From NCBI RefSeq assembly GCF_018224885.1, contig NZ_JAGTXB010000025.1:1-64000 (forward strand): 64,000 nucleotides of DNA, in the 5' to 3' direction. Positions 17,142 through 25,947 of this stretch are shown piece by piece. Made by a program: the position numbers and the translations under genes. The DNA is from Chitinophaga hostae (GTDB lineage: Bacteria; Bacteroidota; Bacteroidia; Chitinophagales; Chitinophagaceae). Each line of letters begins with the position of its first letter. Within the stretch, counting starts at the first letter, position 1. The notes under the pieces are model-generated. The model was not told where the DNA came from, searched no databases, and saw only the letters and a list, made by a program, of their open reading frames with translations.

Positions 17142-18392
17142 ATGGATATGGAGGAACATTTTTTTCGGCATGAATTCGGAAGAATTGTTGCCACACTTAC
17201 CCGGCTTTTCGGAGTCGATAACTTCGCATTGGCAGAAGACGTTACTCAAGACGCCTTCTGCCGTGCGATGGAAACGTGGAAATTGCGCGGCCTGCCAAAA
17301 AATCCTTCTGCATGGCTGATGACCACCGCGAAGAACCGTGCCCTGGATATCTTGCGCCGGGAGCGCACCGCCAGGGTGTCTGAGCCGGAACTGGCGAGGT
17401 TTCTTGAATCGGAATGGACACTGGTTCCAACAGTAGAGGAGGCGTTTAGTACGTACGCGGTGAACGATTCCCAGCTGCGTATGATGTTTTCCTGCTGCCA
17501 TCCCCGCCTCTCAGAAGAAGCTCAAATTGCACTTATATTGCACATTTTATGCGGATTCAGTGTAAAAGAGATTGCACAGGCATTCGTGAGCAGTCATGCC
17601 GCTATTGAAAAACGTATCACCCGGGCAAAGAAAGTATTGGCGGAATCCACGAAACTTTTTGATCTTGCCGATGCGGATTTTACTGCCAGGCTTTCCTCCG
17701 TGCTGCAAGCATTATATTTGCTTTTCAACGAAGGATATCATGGCGCTTCACCAGAGGCGGCAGTGCGTATGGAGCTTTGTGAGGAAGCCATGTGGCTGAT
17801 GAATTTACTTATCAAACAACCTGCTTTAGTAACTCCCCAATCATATGCGCTCGCTGCGCTGATGTATTTCAACGCGGCCCGTTTGCCAACTCGTTTAGAT
17901 GATGCGGGTAATCTTGTTTCGTTCTTCGAGCAGGACCGGTCTTTATGGAATCATAACTTCATAGCAGAAGGACAAGCGCTCCTTAATCTTTCTTCTTCCG
18001 GTACAGCGCTAACAAAATATCATATGGAAGCCGCTATTGCTTCCATGCATACCAGTGCCGCTAAAAGCGAAGATACCGATTGGAAACAGATAGTATCGCT
18101 TTATGATATGCTGATGGCTATCCATCCTTCTCCGGTTATTGCACTTAACCGTGCCATTGCTATCGCACAGGTAGATGGCCCGGAAATGGGATTGCAGAAG
18201 ATAGGTGTCATCCATGACCTTCATCGTCTCTCTTCTTACCCGTTTTACCCGGCTACGCTGGGGGAACTTGAACTTCGTCGGGGAAATTATCACGTTGCGA
18301 AAGAGCGCTTCTGCACAGCGCTTTCGCTGGCGCGCAATCCTATGGAACGTAATTTCCTGCAACGGCGTATAGATACATGCAGGGAAAGGTAG
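17142..18392 (+). CDS. ECF42-type RNA polymerase sigma factor
   Basis: A 416-residue protein. Residues 1-175 are sigma regions 2 and 4 (AEDVTQDAFCRAMETWKLRG; FSVKEIAQAFVSSHAAIEKR). Residues 180-410 are the long C-terminal extension (DUF6596 and TPR-like helices; LFNEGYHGASPEAAVRMELC) that marks the ECF42 group. In this group the extension is needed for activity and no anti-sigma factor is present. It pairs with the YCII gene immediately upstream. Confidence 0.92.
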   Translation: MDMEEHFFRHEFGRIVATLTRLFGVDNFALAEDVTQDAFCRAMETWKLRGLPKNPSAWLMTTAKNRALDILRRERTARVSEPELARFLESEWTLVPTVEEAFSTYAVNDSQLRMMFSCCHPRLSEEAQIALILHILCGFSVKEIAQAFVSSHAAIEKRITRAKKVLAESTKLFDLADADFTARLSSVLQALYLLFNEGYHGASPEAAVRMELCEEAMWLMNLLIKQPALVTPQSYALAALMYFNAARLPTRLDDAGNLVSFFEQDRSLWNHNFIAEGQALLNLSSSGTALTKYHMEAAIASMHTSAAKSEDTDWKQIVSLYDMLMAIHPSPVIALNRAIAIAQVDGPEMGLQKIGVIHDLHRLSSYPFYPATLGELELRRGNYHVAKERFCTALSLARNPMERNFLQRRIDTCRER

Positions 18393-18399
18393 GGCCAGC

Positions 18400-18424
18400 C
18401 CTCAATGTTACGCCTCTATTGAGG
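18400..18424. terminator. Hairpin between convergent sigma genes
   Basis: CCTCAAT and ATTGAGG pair across an 11-base loop in the 68-base gap between the two convergent ECF42 genes. No T tract follows, so termination is only likely. Confidence 0.35.
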
Positions 18425-18460
18425 TAGAAGGCGAGGATAGGTGGGGATCACCGTATAATT

Positions 18461-19702
18461 TTAAAACCGGTTCAGCTGTTTAATTTTTTCCTGGATAACC
18501 ACTTTTTCTGTTTGTGTTTTTGCTAAAGCATAAGAACGCTGAAAGCATTCCCTGGATTTTTCCAAATCAATATTTTTATATAGTTCACCCAACAAAATAA
18601 AATAGAAATGATTGTTATCCATTTTCAGGTTTTCGGCTTCAGCTAATGCGAGCTCCCAACCATTTACCTTATATAGTGCGAAGATCCGATTAAGAGCTAC
18701 AGCCGGTGAATAATTGATAAGAAGCAGCTGGGTATAAAGCTTTAAGATAGCTTCCCATTTTTCCCGGGTATCAGTTTTTAAGCAATGCCAATAAACTATC
18801 TGCGCTTCGATATGATAGGAGCTAACTTCATTACCCTGTACGGCGCAGTCCAGATAATGTACTCCCTGGTTAAACAGTTCCACATCCCATAGTTGCTCGT
18901 TCTGCTCTGCGTATGTTATAAAATAGTCATCTGCTGTTTGCCGTGCGTTGAAACGTGATGCATGGAAACACATTATCGCCACCAGTGCATTTGTTTTTGG
19001 GAGATTGGTTTTTTCATTTTCGGTGAGCATCAGGCCTAATTGCAGCCCTTCCCAGCATAGCTTTTTACGCAGAATCTGTTTTTGTGTTCTCGAATAGTAG
19101 CCTTCGCTGAAAAGCAGGTAAATAATATGGAGTACATTGTCAAGCCTGTTTGAAATTTCCGTTTCGGGTGGTAATGTAACGCTTACATTTTCGGACCTTA
19201 GTTTTTCTTTTGCCCGGTAAAGTCTTTTATTAATCGTTTCCTTATTGGTAAAAAAAGCCTCCGCTATCTCATCGATGCTAAACCCGCATAAGATCCGTAA
19301 GGCCAGTCCCACTTGCGCTTCGCTGGCGATTGCCGGCGTGCAAATGGCAAAGATCATGGCTAACTGGCTGTCTTTTATATTCTGGGTCGAAAAATCCGGC
19401 TCTGTAAAATCCATATCGGGCTCTTGCAGTTCAGGAGCGATTTGCGCTGCCTTAGTTCTAAGCCGCCTATCCCGTCGTAGATAATAAAGTGTTTTTTGTT
19501 TGGCCACGGAATATAGCCATGCTGCCGGGTTTGCGGGTATACCCTTAACGCCCCAGGTTTCGGCGGCTTGCAGGAAGGTTTCACTTACAAGATCTTCTGC
19601 GACTTCAATATGCTGTAACTCAAAGCTGCTGCTGATAACAGCAACCATCTTGGTGAACTCCCGCTGAAATAAATTTTTCAGATCATCATTTTCCCACTCC
19701 AT
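18461..19702 (-). CDS. ECF42-type RNA polymerase sigma factor (second copy)
   Basis: A 413-residue paralogue of the sigma factor encoded opposite, with the same layout: sigma region 2 (AEDLVSETFLQAAETWGVKG), region 4 (FSIDEIAEAFFTNKETINKR) and the C-terminal extension (LFSEGYYSRTQKQILRKKLC). The ATG at 19702 is preferred to a TTG nine bases upstream. It is the last gene of a leftward operon of AhpD-like protein, YCII protein and sigma factor. A strong hairpin ends eight bases before the start codon and may control its translation. Confidence 0.92.
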   Translation of the reverse strand: MEWENDDLKNLFQREFTKMVAVISSSFELQHIEVAEDLVSETFLQAAETWGVKGIPANPAAWLYSVAKQKTLYYLRRDRRLRTKAAQIAPELQEPDMDFTEPDFSTQNIKDSQLAMIFAICTPAIASEAQVGLALRILCGFSIDEIAEAFFTNKETINKRLYRAKEKLRSENVSVTLPPETEISNRLDNVLHIIYLLFSEGYYSRTQKQILRKKLCWEGLQLGLMLTENEKTNLPKTNALVAIMCFHASRFNARQTADDYFITYAEQNEQLWDVELFNQGVHYLDCAVQGNEVSSYHIEAQIVYWHCLKTDTREKWEAILKLYTQLLLINYSPAVALNRIFALYKVNGWELALAEAENLKMDNNHFYFILLGELYKNIDLEKSRECFQRSYALAKTQTEKVVIQEKIKQLNRF

Positions 19703-19710
19703 AGCTAGCA

Positions 19711-19742
19711 ACGATCTTTCCCGGCCTTCCGGGAAAGATCGT
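19711..19742 (-). promoter_or_regulatory. 14-bp perfect hairpin just before the sigma factor start
   Basis: ACGATCTTTCCCGG and CCGGGAAAGATCGT are perfect complements around a 4-base loop, inside the 54-base gap between the YCII gene and the sigma gene. It has no T tract, so it is more likely an RNA-stability or translation-control element than a terminator. Confidence 0.55.
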
Positions 19743-19756
19743 ATTGAAAATAGTTA

Positions 19757-20095
19757 TTAATTAAGTACTGGCCTGATCTCTACACTACCACCCCGGTCAA
19801 GCACAGGGCAACCATGGGCCACGGTTGTGGCATCATCCAGACTTTCTGCAAGGATGACCACAAAGCTTCCCAATATTTCTCTGACCTCCACGAAAGGCCC
19901 ATCAGTCAAAATTCCCCCTGCTTTGAGCACTTTACCAGGAGTGTCAAGCCGAATGCCGTTATTAACTAAACGTCCTTCTGCTACGATGACGGCGGCCCAA
20001 TCAGCCCATTTTTTTCTTAATACCGCCATTTCATCAGCCGATAAATTGCTATAGTCAAACCCCGGTTGCCTGAATAGCAGTGCAAATTCTTTCAT
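19757..20095 (-). CDS. YCII-related (DGPF) domain protein, ECF42-associated
   Basis: A 112-residue protein with ILTDGPFVEVREILGSFVVI and the CPVLDRGGSVEIRPV ending, a clear paralogue of the YCII protein at 16799-17131. It lies between an AhpD-like gene and an ECF42 sigma gene in one leftward operon. Confidence 0.88.
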   Translation of the reverse strand: MKEFALLFRQPGFDYSNLSADEMAVLRKKWADWAAVIVAEGRLVNNGIRLDTPGKVLKAGGILTDGPFVEVREILGSFVVILAESLDDATTVAHGCPVLDRGGSVEIRPVLN

Positions 20096-20142
20096 CCTTT
20101 TGAGTTTTACTAAAATTATGTTTTATCATGAACTTTATAAAA

Positions 20143-20613
20143 TTATTGAACAGCGTGAACCCCGGGCTTATAGGTACCCACCACCGCAACATTCGGAAAG
20201 GCAAGATTTACGCGATTGTAACCATTTATAGCTATCACAGCTATCGTAATGTCAATCAATTCCTCTTCGCTGAATTGCTTTAACGCGGCATCGTATATTT
20301 CGTCAGATACGGCACCTTCTAATTTTGTCAGCGCTTCAGCCCAGGCTAAAGCCGCACGCTCGCGGTCAGTGTAAAACGGCGCTTCGCGCCAGGCCGGTAG
20401 AACATAGAGGCGCTGCTCCGTTTCTCCGAGTTCGCGTAAGTCCTTGGTATGCATATCCAGGCAGTAGGCACAACCGTTTATCTGGGACACCCGGTAATAA
20501 ATTAATTCTAACAGCGATTTTTTAACCGGAGAAGTCGAAAGATAAGTGCCCATACCATACATTGATTTCATGGCAGGCATCCCTTTTTTAGCAACATTGA
20601 GTCTTTGTTTCAT
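20143..20613 (-). CDS. AhpD/carboxymuconolactone decarboxylase-like protein
   Basis: A 156-residue all-alpha protein with the AhpD-type redox motif Cys-x2-Cys-x3-His (CAYCLDMHTKDLRELG) and the conserved Trp-Arg-Glu-Ala-Pro segment. Members reduce peroxides or alkyl hydroperoxides through the Cys pair, or serve other redox roles. It heads the operon that includes the second YCII-ECF42 pair, so it is a plausible output of that regulator. Confidence 0.88.
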   Translation of the reverse strand: MKQRLNVAKKGMPAMKSMYGMGTYLSTSPVKKSLLELIYYRVSQINGCAYCLDMHTKDLRELGETEQRLYVLPAWREAPFYTDRERAALAWAEALTKLEGAVSDEIYDAALKQFSEEELIDITIAVIAINGYNRVNLAFPNVAVVGTYKPGVHAVQ

Positions 20614-20883
20614 TTTGATGTTTATTTAGAGTTTAACATTTACCCTAATAATGCTTTGGAACGACTGGATTGGACATTTATAGAGAATTCTTTTCAGGGA
20701 TTGAAAAAATTAACATTGATTTTTTAAAAGTATTTGACATTTCCTGTCCTGTTTTCATTCGCTCCCGCATTATTGTAATGAAAATAGTAACTCGTTAAGC
20801 AATGAAAGAAGCATGTAAACTTGACAAATTCAGTTGACGGGCCGCTATGAGAGAATTTTATTATTCATTAAATAATTTACCAG

Positions 20884-21357
20884 ATGTTTATTTTTCCTGC
20901 TTTATTAATGCTGCATTTAATGGCGCTCGTTCTGATGGCGGGCACTACGTTAATCGATTTTATTAATTATCAAACCTTCTGGAAGCTCTTTGATCGTCAG
21001 GAAGAACAGGCTGTTGGTGTGTTATCGGCAACCGCCCGATTTCCGAGATTAATTGGTATCGGTGCTGGTTTGCTCGTAGTTTCCGGTGCAGGAATGATCG
21101 CTCTTACCCATGGCTTATTGGCGGAACAATTATGGTTCAGGATCAAGTTTGCCCTTGTGCTTTTATTAATCGGCAATAGCATTTTAAACGGTAACAGAGC
21201 TGGTGTGAAACTTAGGAAATTAGTTGTTTCTGATGCCCCTTACCTTACGACGCAGGTAATGAGCCTGAAGAACAGATTGCGCATTTTCCACCTTTTGCAG
21301 TTATGCATCTTTGTCATCATTATCTTTCTAAGCGCCTCCCAATTCCGTTATTTCTAA
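20884..21357 (+). CDS. Small integral membrane protein, four helices
   Basis: A 157-residue protein with four hydrophobic segments, the first starting at the N-terminus (FPALLMLHLMALVLMAG) and the last at LLQLCIFVIIIFLSAS. The pattern resembles DUF2214/DUF2269-type proteins of unknown function, but no firm match is claimed. Its 3' end overlaps a truncated SDR gene on the other strand by 30 bases. Confidence 0.65.
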   Translation: MFIFPALLMLHLMALVLMAGTTLIDFINYQTFWKLFDRQEEQAVGVLSATARFPRLIGIGAGLLVVSGAGMIALTHGLLAEQLWFRIKFALVLLLIGNSILNGNRAGVKLRKLVVSDAPYLTTQVMSLKNRLRIFHLLQLCIFVIIIFLSASQFRYF

Positions 21358-21501
21358 AGCCAGGTTTTGCAAAGCGTCAGCTCTGCGGGCGCCTATTACA
21401 ACTTTACATCCCTGTGTGGCCAGGAGCATGGCAGTTGCTTTGCCAATCCCACTGCTGGCACCCGTTATTACAACTACTTTTCCGCTGAGTTTTATGTCCA
21501 T
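21328..21501 (-). pseudogene. Truncated SDR gene (N-terminal 57 residues)
   Basis: Minus-strand translation from ATG at 21501 gives MDIKLSGKVVVITGASSGIG and continues through GCKVVIGARRADALQNLA, an unmistakable SDR Rossmann start, then stops after 57 residues where it meets the neighbouring membrane-protein gene. The catalytic half is missing. Confidence 0.8.
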
Positions 21502-21609
21502 ATGCATGATTATTTATGGACAAAGTTCATAAAATGCTTGCAGAAGCATGTAGCCATTTTCGTCAATTCTGAAGCCCAAAATACGACTTGTGTGTTTATT
21601 CGATCATAG

Positions 21610-21880
21610 AAGGTGGGCATCGTCGGGATTGGTGGTTTGGGCACATGGGAATTAAAATAGCTAAAGCTATGGGGCACATGTCGTTGCTTTTACGACCTCT
21701 GAACCCCAATTTGCAGAAGCTAAGTGGCTGGGCGCCGATGAAGTGCTGTTGTCAAAAGATGCAGAACAGATGGCCGCTACCGTGGGAAGTTACATTTTAT
21801 CCTGGATGCAGTATCGGTGGCGCACGATATTAATGCTTATCTTGCCCTGCTTTATGTTGACGGTGTGGCCAATATTTTTA
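21610..21880 (+). pseudogene. Decayed zinc-type alcohol dehydrogenase fragment
   Basis: Reading across frames gives a cofactor domain: KVGIVGIGGLG, then MGIKIAKAMG, then HVVAFTTSEPQFAEAKWLGA and DEVLLSKDAEQMAATVGSY, then ILDAVSVAHDINAYLALLYV. At least three one- or two-base deletions break the frame. The N-terminal catalytic domain is absent. A further stop-free piece at 21919-21981 (LQDRFLAACAQLTGIKF) may be the end of another lost gene. Confidence 0.75.
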
Positions 21881-21984
21881 TCATCAAAAAATAAAAAGAA
21901 GTAACCGGGAAGCAGATGACACGGTATTACAAGATCGTTTTCTGGCCGCCTGTGCGCAGTTAACAGGTATTAAATTTAAATGAT

Positions 21985-22383
21985 ATGGAAATTACAAGAA
22001 CAGCGACAAAACCTTCAATGAAAGGCCCTGAGGACTGGTTTACGGGGGCTGTCAGAATTGACCCTTTATTCGATGCAAACGACGCGCGACGTAGTGCTTC
22101 AGCAACCGTGACGTTTGAACCAGGTGCAAGAACCGCCTGGCATACACATCCACTGGGCCAAACCCTCATCATCGTCAGTGGTTTAGGCTGGGTACAGCGT
22201 GAAGGCGGTCCGGTCGAAGAAGTCCGCCCGGGAGATGTGGTATGGTTCGAACCGAATGAAAAACACTGGCATGGCGCTTCAGCAACCAATGGCATGAGTC
22301 ACATTGCGATCCAGGAACATCTGAACGGCAAAGTTGTGGATTGGTTGGAACAAGTTACTAATGAACAGTATGGCTCAAAATAG
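21985..22383 (+). CDS. Cupin-domain protein, carboxymuconolactone-associated type
   Basis: A 132-residue single-cupin protein with the metal-binding pattern TAWHTHPLGQTLIIVSGLGW and EPNEKHWHGASATNGMSHIA. Its closest family is the small cupins often encoded beside AhpD-like and SDR genes. This fits the nearby remnants of an SDR and an alcohol dehydrogenase, suggesting that it is the surviving member of a partly deleted operon. Confidence 0.8.
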   Translation: MEITRTATKPSMKGPEDWFTGAVRIDPLFDANDARRSASATVTFEPGARTAWHTHPLGQTLIIVSGLGWVQREGGPVEEVRPGDVVWFEPNEKHWHGASATNGMSHIAIQEHLNGKVVDWLEQVTNEQYGSK

Positions 22384-22489
22384 TAGTTTATCTTTAGCAA
22401 AAAGGCAAGAAATTAAGGAGTAGCGAAGGTGCCTGCATCTACTGTTAGTTGATGGTGCCAAACACATGCAATGCCTCTATGCCTATTAA

Positions 22490-23311
22490 TTACTTTATCG
22501 TATACTCCTTTACGTCCACTTCCGATAATCTGAAATATCCATAAGCGAAGTTTTCGAAATGGGTCTGATTGATGATATTCCCTCTCACCGAACCCGGTGT
22601 TGTTTGGAACGGGCCGGTACCAGCGCCGGATGCTGCTAACAGTTTCCTGAAATAATCATAATATCTCCTGGAAATTCCATACAGCCTGATGTTTATCATG
22701 TCGCCGGTCTTCAGGTCCTTGTCGGAAAAATATTCCTGCATTAGTTTGCCTTGACTGTTCTGGTCATCCTGGGCTTTGTAATCCGGAAACGTTGATACAG
22801 GTGATAGAATACGGTGTAGATAGTAGTTTTCCTCATTGCCATTATCCTGGTAGCTGTAACTGATTTCTACTTCATCACCTCCAAATCCGCCGGCATTATT
22901 CTGTACAATATTATTTTCAATATTTGGTACACCTATACAAGTTTCAGTTGCGGTATAGGTCTCCCCATTTAAAACTACTTTTAACGTATAGGTTTCCCCG
23001 ATAGCCGGGTGAAAATTGGAGCAGATATATACTCCCGTACCGGGATTTTCTATAAAACTAAAAACAGTATTCTCAGAATTTGTTATAACGATGTTCGCTC
23101 CCGAAACTGTTGGAAATGTAGTACTGTAATATCCGGTTGTGGTGGAAAGTTTAATTTTCTGCTCACCGCCTGTTGTACCCTTTACCCAATCAATCGATGC
23201 GTCAATCACTAACTTTGGTGCTGCTGTTTCTAAATCTACGTCTATTACTTTTGTGCAGGACAAAAGAAAAAAACAGCATAATAATATCAGGTATTTAACT
23301 TTATTTTTCAT
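22490..23311 (-). CDS. DUF4249 lipoprotein, partner of TonB receptor
   Basis: A 273-residue protein with a lipobox at ILLCCFFLLSCTK and the N-terminal phrase VIDVDLETAAPKLVIDASID typical of DUF4249. Members are outer-membrane lipoproteins almost always encoded next to a TonB-dependent receptor without a SusD gene, and may serve as its surface accessory. Here it starts 16 bases after the receptor stop codon. Confidence 0.88.
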   Translation of the reverse strand: MKNKVKYLILLCCFFLLSCTKVIDVDLETAAPKLVIDASIDWVKGTTGGEQKIKLSTTTGYYSTTFPTVSGANIVITNSENTVFSFIENPGTGVYICSNFHPAIGETYTLKVVLNGETYTATETCIGVPNIENNIVQNNAGGFGGDEVEISYSYQDNGNEENYYLHRILSPVSTFPDYKAQDDQNSQGKLMQEYFSDKDLKTGDMINIRLYGISRRYYDYFRKLLAASGAGTGPFQTTPGSVRGNIINQTHFENFAYGYFRLSEVDVKEYTIK

Positions 23312-23327
23312 TTGTATACTATTGGAA

Positions 23328-25700
23328 TTAAAATTTGAAATTGTAAGTCACGCCCGGAATGATACCGAAAATCGATATCCTCTTTGCTTCGCTCGACCCT
23401 GTTTCCCTGTTTTGCTCAAACATAAGAGATGCAGCGTTGCTTCTATTGTAAACATTGTAAAGACTGAATACCCATTCACCTTTCCAACTTTTTTTGCTGT
23501 CGGGTTTTGGGGTGTAGGTGGCCGATAAGTCCAAATGATGATAGGCCGGAAGCGAATTAACATTTCGCTCTCCGTAATTCCCAATCGTAATTTCCTGATA
23601 CTGGTATTTGCCGATGGGGTAGGTGGCTGCTTTCCCCGTTTGGTAGGTAAAAATGCCGCCAAAACTCCATTTTTTCGTCAGTTGATAGGCGGCTGTAAGT
23701 GAAAGGTTATGCGTTTTATCGTAATTGGCACGATACCATTCGCCGTTGTTAATCCCGGGTTCTTCTGCATTTCTTCCTGGTGTGCGTTGTTCCGCTCTGG
23801 AAAGTGTATAGGAAAGCCAGCCTGTCAGCTTCCCGGTATTTTTCTTCAGCATCACCTCAAGTCCGTAGGCCCTTGCCTCTCCGTTTAACATTACCTGTTC
23901 TATGGCTTTTTGGGCAATGAGTTCGGCGCCGTCAATGTAGTCTGCTTTGTTTTTAATTTTCTTGTAAAAAGCTTCTGTTTCCAAAGAATATTTTCCATTG
24001 CTGAAATCTCTGAAATAGCCCAACGCAACCTGGTCAAGAATTTCAGGTTTCAGATATTGGTCGCTCGGCGCCCAAATGTCCAGTGGTGATACGGAGGCTG
24101 TGTTGGAAATCAGATGAATATACTGGCTCATCCGGTTATAACTCGCCTTAATGGATTGGTCGTCATTTAGAGAAAAAGAAACTGCCAGACGAGGTTCTAA
24201 GTTGCCAAAATCGACGATCTTTTTGTTTTTATCGTAATAAGTTGTACTGGTGGGCGTTCCTTTCTCATAAATTTGTAACTCGCGATTGAAAATCACTGCC
24301 TGATTGTTGGCATAGTTATTTACATGCTGTTCTCCCAACCGTTGAAAATTGCTGTACCGCAGCCCATAGGTCAATGAAATTTTGTCCGTGAGTTTTTGCT
24401 CGGCACTGATATACAATGCATTTTCCCAGGCGTATTTTTTTTCAATCTGGTCGGGATTGACAGGCGATTTATCATCCATCGGTTTTATAGTACCCGGGTT
24501 GAATTTGTAGTAGATGGAATTGAGGCCATAATTCAACACCAGCTTATCAGACAGGTGATGGTTAAAATCATACTTAAAATTATAATTACGGATGTCCGAT
24601 ATCCAATCAATGCCTACATATTTTATCTTCAGGCCATAATCGTACTTACTGTAAATGACTGACGCATTGGAAAAGAATTTCTCGGAATAGATATGATTCC
24701 AACGAAGATTAAAGAATGAGTTCCCATAATTGTTGCTGAAAAAATTACTGAAATCCATTTTGTCTTTGCCGAAATATGCGGAAAGGAAAACCCTGTTATT
24801 GTCATTGAACTTATAATTCAGTTTAGCATTCAAATCATAAAAGGACACAGAATTGTCGTTGTTAGCCAGTTTCATAAACAATTGAGCATAAGAAGTACGA
24901 CCGGCAACTACGAACGAACCTTTATCTTTTACAATTGGGCCTTCTGCCAGTAGTCTGCTCGAAATCGCCCCGATTCCACCCGTTATGTGATATTCTTTGT
25001 TGTTCCCTTCCTTTTGATAAATATCCAAAACAGAGGAAGTGCGCCCACCGAAATTAGCAGGTATTCCGCCTTTATACAATTTCAAATCTTTAATCACATC
25101 AGCATTGAAAACAGAGAAAAAGCCGAACAGGTGTGAGGTATTGTACACAACGGCTTCATCTAACAATATCAGATTGCCGTCGACCGCACCACCCCTGACG
25201 TTAAAACCTGTTGCTCCTTCCTGTGCATTGGAAACTCCCGGAAGTTGCAGAATGGCTTTCAAAATATCCACCTCGCCCATAACCGCCGGCATCTTTTTGA
25301 TGGTAGAAATAGAGAGTTTATTCACGCTCATTTCCGGTTTCCGGATGTTGCTTGCTGAACTGTTGTTTTTTATTACTACTTCATCTAAAGTTCTGGTTTT
25401 TTCAAGCATGGGAAAATCTTTCCTGGTGTTTCCTCTCAGGGAGATATGTTCCTGGATACTCTCAAATCCTATACAGCTGATAACGATCGTATATTCTCCT
25501 TTTGGCAACGTAATAGAATAAAATCCATACGCATTGGTAACCGTTGAAGCTTTTACTTCAGGAATGAAAATGCTTGCCCCGATTATTGTTTCGGTGTTTG
25601 TTTTCATGGTGATTATTCCACTCAATGTGACTTTCTCCTGTGACCAGGCCACTAATGAAATGGGTATAAGCAACAGTGTATAAATGATTTTGTATCTCAT
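23328..25700 (-). CDS. TonB-dependent outer membrane receptor with carboxypeptidase-like regulatory domain
   Basis: A 790-residue protein: signal peptide (IIYTLLLIPISLVAWSQ), a carboxypeptidase-regulatory-like beta sandwich (about 22-110), a plug domain (about 120-225; GGIPANFGGRTSSVLDIY) and a 22-strand barrel ending in GIIPGVTYNFKF with a terminal Phe. It imports an unknown ligand. Together with DUF4249 it forms an uptake pair, and the divergent LytS/LytTR genes may regulate it. Confidence 0.92.
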   Translation of the reverse strand: MRYKIIYTLLLIPISLVAWSQEKVTLSGIITMKTNTETIIGASIFIPEVKASTVTNAYGFYSITLPKGEYTIVISCIGFESIQEHISLRGNTRKDFPMLEKTRTLDEVVIKNNSSASNIRKPEMSVNKLSISTIKKMPAVMGEVDILKAILQLPGVSNAQEGATGFNVRGGAVDGNLILLDEAVVYNTSHLFGFFSVFNADVIKDLKLYKGGIPANFGGRTSSVLDIYQKEGNNKEYHITGGIGAISSRLLAEGPIVKDKGSFVVAGRTSYAQLFMKLANNDNSVSFYDLNAKLNYKFNDNNRVFLSAYFGKDKMDFSNFFSNNYGNSFFNLRWNHIYSEKFFSNASVIYSKYDYGLKIKYVGIDWISDIRNYNFKYDFNHHLSDKLVLNYGLNSIYYKFNPGTIKPMDDKSPVNPDQIEKKYAWENALYISAEQKLTDKISLTYGLRYSNFQRLGEQHVNNYANNQAVIFNRELQIYEKGTPTSTTYYDKNKKIVDFGNLEPRLAVSFSLNDDQSIKASYNRMSQYIHLISNTASVSPLDIWAPSDQYLKPEILDQVALGYFRDFSNGKYSLETEAFYKKIKNKADYIDGAELIAQKAIEQVMLNGEARAYGLEVMLKKNTGKLTGWLSYTLSRAEQRTPGRNAEEPGINNGEWYRANYDKTHNLSLTAAYQLTKKWSFGGIFTYQTGKAATYPIGKYQYQEITIGNYGERNVNSLPAYHHLDLSATYTPKPDSKKSWKGEWVFSLYNVYNRSNAASLMFEQNRETGSSEAKRISIFGIIPGVTYNFKF

Positions 25701-25736
25701 ATTTTTAAAATCGATTTAACAATTACAATTCGGATA

Positions 25737-25744
25737 CAAAACTA
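25737..25744 (-). promoter_or_regulatory. Candidate -7 element for the TonB receptor operon
   Basis: On the minus strand the sequence is TAGTTTTG, a match to TAnnTTTG, 36 bases before the receptor start codon. No well-spaced TTTG -33 element was found, so the call is weak. Confidence 0.3.
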
Positions 25745-25947
25745 TTTCTTTCAATAACCGTCTTTTTCCAATTATACCAAACGCGGTATCTTTTATAGCA
25801 AAGCATGCAGGGGCACTACAAAATATATTTCTTGCTTATGCGTTTTTCCAATACTTCCTGCTTTCGTATAAAAAGCCCACAGTTTCGTATAAAAAGCAGA
25901 TCAAACGATAGCTTAAAATGTTAAGTTTGTACTATATAATTTTATAA

